From NCBI GenBank assembly GCA_900557435.1, contig USSH01000046.1, positions 1 to 11,897 on the forward strand: 11,897 nucleotides of DNA, given 5' to 3'. This document shows positions 6,933-11,897 of this stretch, in pieces. The stretch comes from an uncultured Coprococcus sp. GTDB lineage: Bacteria; Bacillota; Clostridia; Lachnospirales; Lachnospiraceae. Numbering within the stretch: position 1 is the first letter of the stretch; each line of letters opens with the position of its first letter. A program made the translations under genes and the position numbers. Under the pieces are notes generated by a model that worked only from the letters and a program-made list of their open reading frames with translations, did not search any database and had not been told where the DNA came from.

Positions 6933-8218
6933 TAAACCTCTTTAGCTGCATCAACGATAAGCTTGGCTGCCTTCTTAACAGCAACATCCTTCTTCATGCT
7001 TGTGATTTCCGCATCACCCATGAAGCCCTTGATATCCTCAAGCTTCATCTGATACTGCTCTGCCATCTTTGTAAGCTCCTCATCAACTTCCTCGTCTGTA
7101 GCTTCAATGTTCTCTGCCTTAACTACTGCCTCGAGAACTGCTCTCTGCTGGATTCTCTTAAGTGCCTGTGGCTTGAACTTCTCAAGAACGTCCTCCTCAG
7201 TTGCACCTACGATCTGCAGATACTGCTCAAACTTGATTCCCTGATACTGAAGATTCTGAGCAAACTCATCCTTCATTCTGTGCTGCATGTCCTCTACCTG
7301 AGCATCTGCAATATCCATAGTTGCATTCTCGATAACCTTATCAATTGCCTTAACTTCTTTCTCGTCTGCTGCTTCTTTTGTCTTCTTAGCAACGAGCTTA
7401 TTCTTTACTTCTTCCTTGTACTGATCAAGTGTATCACATCCACCTACCTCGCTTGCGAACTCATCATTGAGCTCTGGAAGCTGTGACTCTGTGATAGAAT
7501 TGATCTTGCACTTAAATACTGCTGGCTTACCTGCAAGTTCCTCAGCCTGATAATCCTCTGGGAATGTTACGTTGACCTCAACGTCTTCGCCGATACTCTT
7601 GCCTACAAGCTGATCCTCGAATGTATCAATGAATGAATGTGAGCCAAGTACAAGCTTGTAATTCTCACCCTTTCCACCCTCGAAAGGAACACCATCAACA
7701 AATCCTTCAAAGTCAAGTGTCACTTCATCCTCGAGCTTTGCCGGTCTTCCATCTACAAGTACCTTTCTTGCATTCTGAAGCTGCTCTTTCTTGATATCCT
7801 CAAGTACTTCATCATCTGTAACTTCTACATCTATCTTCTCAACCTCTACGCCCTTGTACTCGCCAAGTGTTACCTCTGGCTTAACAGCAACCTCTGCTGT
7901 GAAGATTAAATCTTTTCCCTTCTCGATCTGTGTAACATCGATTACAGGCTGTGAAGCGATCTCAAGCTCTGAAGCCATAGCTTCCTTTGGATAGTACTCG
8001 TTGATCATGTCATTTGCAGCATCCTCATAAAATACTGCAGGTCCATACATCTTCTCGATAAAAGCCATAGGTACCTTACCCTTACGGAATCCAGGAACAT
8101 TGAATCTGTTCTTTGTCTTGTTGTAAGCCTTTACCATTGCCTTACCAAACTCTTCTGCTGGAACTGTGATAGTAAGCTTTGCCATGCTGTGCTCAAGCTT
8201 TTCTACTGTGAAACTCAT
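6932..8218 (-). CDS. tig: Trigger factor, ribosome-bound chaperone and peptidyl-prolyl isomerase
   Basis: Binds the large ribosomal subunit at the exit tunnel and shields nascent chains; the central FKBP-like domain isomerises prolyl bonds. The 428 residues are the usual length. The N-terminal domain carries the ribosome-docking signature GFRKGKVP at 43-50. An FKBP-type region spans about 155-240 (DFEGFVDGVPFEGG, then FPEDYQAEELAGKPAVF). The rest, about 250-428, is helical and strongly charged, fitting the chaperone arms. AAGGAGG at 8229-8235 precedes the ATG by 10 bases. It is the first gene of the clp-lon cluster, with a promoter at 8340-8369 and a structured leader of about 115 bases. No terminator lies between it and clpP, 75 bases downstream. 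Confidence 0.97.
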   Translation of the reverse strand: MSFTVEKLEHSMAKLTITVPAEEFGKAMVKAYNKTKNRFNVPGFRKGKVPMAFIEKMYGPAVFYEDAANDMINEYYPKEAMASELEIASQPVIDVTQIEKGKDLIFTAEVAVKPEVTLGEYKGVEVEKIDVEVTDDEVLEDIKKEQLQNARKVLVDGRPAKLEDEVTLDFEGFVDGVPFEGGKGENYKLVLGSHSFIDTFEDQLVGKSIGEDVEVNVTFPEDYQAEELAGKPAVFKCKINSITESQLPELNDEFASEVGGCDTLDQYKEEVKNKLVAKKTKEAADEKEVKAIDKVIENATMDIADAQVEDMQHRMKDEFAQNLQYQGIKFEQYLQIVGATEEDVLEKFKPQALKRIQQRAVLEAVVKAENIEATDEEVDEELTKMAEQYQMKLEDIKGFMGDAEITSMKKDVAVKKAAKLIVDAAKEV

Positions 8219-8249
8219 CTTTTTATTTCCTCCTTAAAATGTGCAAATG

Positions 8250-8275
8250 GTGCCTTAGCCTTTCAATTAAGGCAC
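8250..8275 (-). promoter_or_regulatory. Hairpin in the tig leader
   Basis: GTGCCTTA and TAAGGCAC (8250-8257 and 8268-8275) form a perfect 8-bp stem with a 10-base loop, 14 bases upstream of the AAGGAGG site. The lack of a T-run and its closeness to the ribosome binding site suggest mRNA stability or translational control rather than termination. Confidence 0.55.
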
Positions 8276-8339
8276 TCAAGCAGCATCCATTTATCCTATA
8301 ATTCTTTTGAATGTAAACAAAAGTCCACATCAATCATCG

Positions 8340-8369
8340 ATTATATCATAATGGGTAAATGATTGTCTA
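8340..8369 (-). promoter_or_regulatory. Promoter of the tig-clpP-clpX-lon-engB cluster
   Basis: On the minus strand TAGACA (8369-8364) and TATAAT (8345-8340) are 18 bases apart, and TGA before the -10 makes it an extended TGnTATAAT element. Transcription would start near 8333, leaving a leader of about 115 bases before tig. No CIRCE or CtsR-like repeat overlaps it. Confidence 0.75.
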
Positions 8370-8578
8370 GCACATTATACTAGAAAGTTACTAAAGTTAT
8401 ATACAATATCCCCCCTTTTTTATTGTTCAACAGCAAAGAAAAGACCTGATGCATAAATAATACACCAGGTCTTTTTTATTTCGTAAAACTTACGGATGTT
8501 TTACTATTGAGAACTTTCAGGAATTTAGGATAATCCAACTGAATTATTCAAATTCAGATCTTTCTTATCTTCTCTTTC
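8370..8578. other. Spacer between the spore protein gene and the tig promoter
   Basis: No gene is visible. It holds the terminator at 8438-8478, a short inverted repeat CTGAAT/ATTCAG at 8539-8557, and a 14-base direct repeat (tttcttatcttctc, then tttcttatcttcct) that runs into the end of the spore protein gene at about 8560-8588. Confidence 0.6.
8438..8478 (-). terminator. Bidirectional-looking intrinsic terminator after the spore protein gene
   Basis: AAAAGACCTG at 8439-8448 pairs with CAGGTCTTTT at 8466-8475 around a 17-base AT-rich loop. Minus-strand transcripts then continue with UUUUCUUU and plus-strand transcripts with a run of six U, so it can work both ways. It insulates the upstream spore protein gene from the tig promoter about 70 bases further on. 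Confidence 0.85.
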
Positions 8579-8785
8579 TTATCTTCCTGACATCTGCTCT
8601 TCCTGTCTCTTGATCATCTGACGAACCATCTCACCGCCGATTGAACCAGACTGAGCTGAAGTTAAGTCTCCATTGTAGCCTTCTTTAAGATCTACACCGA
8701 TCTCCTTTGCTACCTCCATCTTGAACTTGTCCATAGCACTCTTTGCCTGTGGAACACTTGTCTTGTTAGAGTTTGAACTTGCCAT
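8579..8785 (-). CDS. Alpha/beta-type small acid-soluble spore protein (SASP)
   Basis: These 68-residue proteins coat and protect DNA in dormant endospores and are cut by the germination protease Gpr. Visible family features are the polar N-terminus leading to VPQAKSAMDKFK (11-22), the Gpr-type site MEVAKEIGV at 23-31, and the C-terminal signature DLTSAQSGSIGGEMVRQMI (40-58). Compared with the usual TSRxNGxVGG, the Arg is Ala44 and the Asn-Gly is Ser46-Gly47, which removes a deamidation-prone Asn-Gly pair, although Asn38-Gly39 remains. GGAGG at 8795-8799 precedes the ATG by 9 bases. It is a single-gene unit between buk and tig, with a candidate sporulation promoter and a good terminator. Confidence 0.93.
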   Translation of the reverse strand: MASSNSNKTSVPQAKSAMDKFKMEVAKEIGVDLKEGYNGDLTSAQSGSIGGEMVRQMIKRQEEQMSGR

Positions 8786-8840
8786 TTCCCTTTACCTCCA
8801 AATAAATTGATAATAATTTTTAAGACTTTCGTCTTGTTAC

Positions 8841-8870
8841 TATTATGAGCAATATCAGGAAACTTATAAT
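8841..8870 (-). promoter_or_regulatory. Candidate forespore-sigma (SigF/SigG) promoter of the SASP gene
   Basis: The minus strand reads CATAATA at 8847-8841, matching the CATnnTA -10 pattern of forespore sigma factors. ATTATA lies at 8870-8865 after a 17-base spacer, a weak match to the -35. SASP genes are known targets of SigG. A small GAAA-tetraloop hairpin (AAGAC GAAA GTCTT, 8822-8835) follows in the leader. Confidence 0.45.
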
Positions 8871-8913
8871 GGCAATTTCTGCTATAAAACATTCAATATT
8901 TTAATACTTCTTT

Positions 8914-9981
8914 TTAGTACTTCATCGGCTGCTCTTCGCCATTCATGACTCTGAGTGCACCCTGTGCAAGTGCAAGAAGCTCATCCTCTCCGGCATATAC
9001 AGTAAATGGTGCGATAAATCCTGCTCTCTTCTCAAGTTCTTCACATGTATGCTTTGAATATGCAATACCACCTGTAAGGATGATCTGATCTACCTTGCCA
9101 CGGAGAACTGTTGCCATTCCTCCTATATCCTTTGCAACCTGCTGATAGAATGCATCCTGAACAAGCTTCGCATGCTCATCGCCCTCATTAACAAGCTTCT
9201 CAAGATCTCTTGCATCGTTACTTCCAATATATGCGTTGAATCCACCCTTACCAACGAGTTTTTTCATAACCTCAGCCTGTGTATACTCACCTGAAAAGCA
9301 CATCTTTACAAGAGCTCCTGAAGGGACTCCGCCAGCTCTCTCTGGTGAGAATGCTCCATCGCCATCAAGTGCATTGTACACATCAACAACCTTGCCGTGA
9401 TCATGTGCGCCAACTGACACACCGCCACCCATATGTACAACGATCAGGTTCAGATCTGTGTACTTCTTACCAACTTCCTTTGCATATCTCTTGGCAACAG
9501 CCTTCTGGTTGAGCGCATGGAACACACTTACTCTTGGGAGTTCCGGAACACCCGAAAGTCTTGATGAAGGCATAAGCTCATCAACAACAACAGGGTCAAC
9601 TATATATGAAGGAACACCAAGTTCATCTCCGATCTCTCTTGCAAGAATACCTCCAAGATTTGATGCATGCTGTCCCTGCTTACCGATCTTCAGATCCTCA
9701 AGAAGATCATCACTTACTTCGTATGTTCCGCCTGGAATAGGCTTAAGCATTCCGCCACGTCCCACACAGACATCAAGTGTCTTGATATCAAAATTCTTTT
9801 CAGCAAGTACGTCAAGAATAACCTTCTTTCTGAAATCCTTCTGGTCAACTATCATGTTAAATCCTGCAAGTTCCTCTGTTGTATGTCTGAGTGTCTCCTC
9901 AAACAAAAGCGTCTCATCCTCAAACACACCAATCTTTGTTGATGTTGAACCTGGATTAATTATAAGAATCTTATATGACAT
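8914..9981 (-). CDS. buk: Butyrate kinase
   Basis: Catalyses butyryl phosphate + ADP to butyrate + ATP, the energy-yielding last step of one butyrate pathway. The 355 residues fit the family. The acetokinase-type ASKHA fold is seen in the N-terminal phosphate loop [11 protein letters not shown] at 9-19, the second signature HMGGGVSVG from 183, the following [15 protein letters not shown] segment and a late adenosine-binding ILTGGIAYS stretch. The Gly-rich HMGGG favours butyrate kinase over acetate kinase, which has HLGNG. GGAGG at 9991-9995 precedes the ATG by 9 bases. It lies 71 bases after ptb on the same strand, so the two form an operon. No intrinsic terminator is evident after the stop codon; reading into the SASP gene or Rho-dependent ending is possible. 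Branched-chain acyl phosphates may also be substrates, as in some relatives. Confidence 0.95.
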   Translation of the reverse strand: MSYKILIINPGSTSTKIGVFEDETLLFEETLRHTTEELAGFNMIVDQKDFRKKVILDVLAEKNFDIKTLDVCVGRGGMLKPIPGGTYEVSDDLLEDLKIGKQGQHASNLGGILAREIGDELGVPSYIVDPVVVDELMPSSRLSGVPELPRVSVFHALNQKAVAKRYAKEVGKKYTDLNLIVVHMGGGVSVGAHDHGKVVDVYNALDGDGAFSPERAGGVPSGALVKMCFSGEYTQAEVMKKLVGKGGFNAYIGSNDARDLEKLVNEGDEHAKLVQDAFYQQVAKDIGGMATVLRGKVDQIILTGGIAYSKHTCEELEKRAGFIAPFTVYAGEDELLALAQGALRVMNGEEQPMKY

Positions 9982-10052
9982 TTTCTAAAACCTCCATTTT
10001 CAAATATCTCAAATGTAAAATATCGAATATCCACATTCACACTTCACCGGAA

Positions 10053-10973
10053 TTATTTGTTCGCCTTAAGTGATTCAGCAACAACCGCTGCAAGTGCTAT
10101 TGAATTAAGTTTAACCTCAAATGTATCTGATCTTGATGTAAGGATTACAGGTGCATCAGTACCTGTGATGATACATCTGTTCTTACATTTTGTTGTATGA
10201 ACAAGTGTCTTATATACAAGGTTACCTGCATGAATATCCGGGAACAGAAGGATATCTGCATCTCCTACTATCTTTCTGTCTGTAGCACCCTTGTGGATTG
10301 CTGCCTCCGGCTCGATGGCAAGATCCATTGAGAGAGGTCCATCAACGATACAACCAGTTATCTCTCCATTCTCGTTCATCTTGGTAAGCTCTGCTGCATC
10401 AACAGTTACAGGCATCTTAGGATTTACAACCTCAACCGCTGCGAGTGGAGCAACCTTTGGACAAGGTATTCCACAAGCATGGGCAACCTCTACTGAGTTC
10501 TCTATGATCGACTTCTTTTCCTCAAGTGAAGGATATGTCATGAATGCAACATCTGTGAGATACAGCAGTCTATCGATTCCAGGTATCTCAAACACACACA
10601 CATGTGAAAGTGGCTTGCCATTTCTGAGTCCAACTTCCTTGTTAAGTACGCTCTTAAGGAAATCCTTTGTTGAGAGAAGTCCCTTCATATACATATCAGC
10701 CTTATGATCATGAACAAGTTTCACTGCCTTAAGTGAAGCCTCTATATCATCTGGCTCATTTACGATCTCATAACCTGTAAGATCCATACCGATCTGATCT
10801 GCGACCTCTCTGATCTTTGCCTCGTCACCCACAAGTATAGCATCTGCGATTCCCTTCTCCTTCGCTGCCTTTACAGCCTCAAGAATAGGCGCATCCTGTG
10901 CTACTGCAACTGAAACAGTCTTTCTGCTGCACTTTGAAACCTTTGCCAATAAATCATCAAAACTTTTACTCAT
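10053..10973 (-). CDS. ptb: Phosphate butyryltransferase (phosphotransbutyrylase)
   Basis: Converts butyryl-CoA and phosphate to butyryl phosphate and CoA, supplying butyrate kinase. From the ATG at 10973 the protein has 306 residues, the usual length for Ptb and shorter than most phosphate acetyltransferases. The PTA/PTB core is recognisable: VAVAQDAPILEAVKAAKEKG near the N-terminus, MYMKGLLSTKDFLKSVL in the middle, and the conserved DILLFPDIHAGNLVYKTL at 240-257, comparable to FPDLNAGN in phosphate acetyltransferases. No membrane or signal segment is present. An in-frame TTG at 10991 would add six residues but spans the ribosome binding site. The neighbouring buk supports butyryl rather than acetyl specificity. 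It has its own promoter at 11019-11047. Confidence 0.95.
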   Translation of the reverse strand: MSKSFDDLLAKVSKCSRKTVSVAVAQDAPILEAVKAAKEKGIADAILVGDEAKIREVADQIGMDLTGYEIVNEPDDIEASLKAVKLVHDHKADMYMKGLLSTKDFLKSVLNKEVGLRNGKPLSHVCVFEIPGIDRLLYLTDVAFMTYPSLEEKKSIIENSVEVAHACGIPCPKVAPLAAVEVVNPKMPVTVDAAELTKMNENGEITGCIVDGPLSMDLAIEPEAAIHKGATDRKIVGDADILLFPDIHAGNLVYKTLVHTTKCKNRCIITGTDAPVILTSRSDTFEVKLNSIALAAVVAESLKANK

Positions 10974-10981
10974 CTTTCGCA

Positions 10982-10985
10982 CCTC
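10982..10985 (-). promoter_or_regulatory. Ribosome binding site that decides the ptb start
   Basis: GAGG (within GTGAGGTG) lies 8 bases before the ATG at 10973, which favours this start over the in-frame TTG at 10991. Confidence 0.7.
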
Positions 10986-11018
10986 ACGCAAAATATTATT
11001 TATACAAATCCATGTTGT

Positions 11019-11047
11019 ATGTTATCACTAAAAATTATAAAGGTCAA
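11019..11047 (-). promoter_or_regulatory. Promoter of the ptb-buk operon
   Basis: TTGACC (11047-11042) and TAACAT (11024-11019) lie 17 bases apart on the minus strand, and a TGA just before the -10 gives an extended element. Transcription would start near 11012, about 40 bases before ptb. It lies in the 102-base gap after the surface protein gene. Confidence 0.7.
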
Positions 11048-11075
11048 CCGCATTGTAGAAACTTACATATTATTG

Positions 11076-11897
11076 TCATTCATCGTTTTCGGAATATTTT
11101 TTTCTGTATATAACCAATCCGGCTGATGTCAAGACTGCCATCACCAGTACAGCAACCGTCACTGTCAACGGAACATTATCGCCCGTCCCTGGCGATCTTT
11201 TTTTCGTCTCCGTGGTTATCTCTGTCGTTTCTGTAATCTCTGTGGTCTCTGTCGTTTCTGTCGTCTCTGTAGTTTCTGTCGTCTCTGTAGTTTCTGTGGT
11301 CTCTGTCGTTTCTGTGGTCTCTGTCGTTTCTGTCTCTTCATTCACAATAACCACAGGATTCTTCCTATCATATCTCTTTTTCATAGTGTTAATATCCACT
11401 TTTATATCACTCTTCACATACCCGGACGGCGCACTTAACTCTTTTATGTAGTACATTCCTGCAGGGACATTATCAAATCCGGCATAACCATCCTTGTCCG
11501 ACACCGCTCTCCGGATCAGCTTATTTGTTTTCGACTCATACAGTCCAAACTCAGCCCCCTCCAGTGCCTTTTTCATTCCTGCATCAGTCTTATATATGTA
11601 CACGGAACCATAATGATTTTTCACCACCTTAACAGGAATATTCTCGTATTGATCTTTGTCTATAACCACTTCTATTTTCCCCTCAGAATCAGTATCCACC
11701 GGCAGGTACCCATCAGGAGCCTTATCCTCGATCACATAATATTTTCCAGGAGAAACATATTCAAATTCAACATATCCATCTTTATCAGTAGTTTTCTCAT
11801 CAATTTTCTCTCCGCTTTCAGATGAGTACAGACTAAATACAGCCCCACTCAAAGGTTTGTTGCTGATATCATCTACTTTTATCACATAATGCGGGTT
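11076..11897 (-). CDS. Cell-wall-anchored SpaA/Cna-B repeat surface protein, C-terminal part
   Basis: The last 273 residues of a larger surface protein; the frame stays open to the right edge and the true start lies outside. Two SpaA-type Cna-B domains occur at about 5-94 and 98-186, each with the typical GAxFxLY, DKDGY and (E/D)xxAPxGY features. Candidate isopeptide triads are Lys7/Glu57/Asn94 and Lys103/Glu153/Asn186. A Thr-Thr-Glu repeat at 189-231 forms a stalk. Then come SPGTG at 235-239, a hydrophobic helix (VPLTVTVAVLVMAVLTSAGL) and the basic tail RKKYSENDE, a complete sortase sorting signal in which SPGTG replaces LPXTG, like the (S/P)PxTG motif of Clostridioides difficile sortase B. 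It could be an adhesin or a pilin-like backbone. No sortase gene is in view, and no intrinsic terminator is seen after the stop codon. Confidence 0.88.
   Translation of the reverse strand, partial: NPHYVIKVDDISNKPLSGAVFSLYSSESGEKIDEKTTDKDGYVEFEYVSPGKYYVIEDKAPDGYLPVDTDSEGKIEVVIDKDQYENIPVKVVKNHYGSVYIYKTDAGMKKALEGAEFGLYESKTNKLIRRAVSDKDGYAGFDNVPAGMYYIKELSAPSGYVKSDIKVDINTMKKRYDRKNPVVIVNEETETTETTETTETTETTETTETTETTETTETTEITETTEITTETKKRSPGTGDNVPLTVTVAVLVMAVLTSAGLVIYRKKYSENDE
11205..11333 (-). repeat. 9-bp tandem repeat encoding the Thr-Thr-Glu stalk
   Basis: About fourteen 9-base units encode TTE or close variants (TTI, TEI near the end). Glu codons alternate between GAA and GAG over much of the tract, with matching changes in the Thr codons, so there is an 18-bp higher-order unit. 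Expansion or contraction would stay in frame. Confidence 0.9.

Noticed and set aside
11205..11333. Possible CRISPR array
   Set aside because: The units are 9 bp, contiguous and without unique spacers, and they encode an in-frame Thr-Thr-Glu stalk.
11212..11451. Plus-strand frame with a VVSVVSVVS repeat
   Set aside because: It is the antisense reading of the Thr-Thr-Glu tract in the surface protein gene.
1..11897. tRNA, rRNA, insertion sequences, integrases, attachment sites or phage genes
   Set aside because: No cloverleaf-like sequence, rRNA segment, transposase or integrase motif, or long terminal inverted repeats were seen; the window reads as ordinary core chromosome with one surface protein gene.

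Overview
The window looks like chromosomal DNA of a low-to-mid GC Gram-positive anaerobe of the Clostridia, most likely a butyrate-forming member of the Lachnospiraceae (a Coprococcus- or Butyrivibrio-like organism). This is inferred from gene content: a phosphotransbutyrylase plus butyrate kinase pair, an alpha/beta-type small acid-soluble spore protein, a DUF4364 protein, a Rho with a long glutamine-rich insert, and strong AGGAGG-type ribosome binding sites. I cannot name the species from sequence alone.

Layout, left to right: (1) the 5' part of rho on the minus strand, cut by the window edge; (2) a roughly 500-base AT-rich spacer separating it from the only plus-strand gene, a DUF4364 protein with its own promoter and intrinsic terminator; (3) a short convergent spacer with 15-bp tandem repeats; (4) a minus-strand protein-quality-control cluster, transcribed tig > clpP > clpX > lon > engB; (5) a roughly 360-base spacer with the tig promoter, a hairpin in the tig leader and a bidirectional-looking terminator; (6) an sspA-type spore protein gene with a candidate sporulation-sigma promoter; (7) the ptb > buk operon with a good vegetative promoter; (8) the 3' part of a cell-wall-anchored SpaA/Cna-B surface protein with a Thr-Thr-Glu repeat stalk and an SPGTG sorting signal, cut by the right edge.

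Trigger factor meets nascent chains at the ribosome. ClpX unfolds proteins into ClpP, Lon is an independent ATP-dependent protease, and EngB is a ribosome-assembly GTPase that overlaps the end of lon by 20 bases. The order resembles the tig-clpX-lon-ysxC cluster of Bacillus, with clpP added. Hairpins between clpP and clpX and a terminator-like stem between clpX and lon suggest that the cluster is not transcribed evenly. Ptb and Buk convert butyryl-CoA to butyryl phosphate and then butyrate with ATP gain.

Nothing here amounts to a wholly new system. The most interesting items are the disordered Q/R/E-rich insert in Rho, the repeat stalk and non-LPXTG anchor of the surface protein, the RNA structures inside the clp-lon cluster, and the spore protein gene with a sporulation-type promoter.
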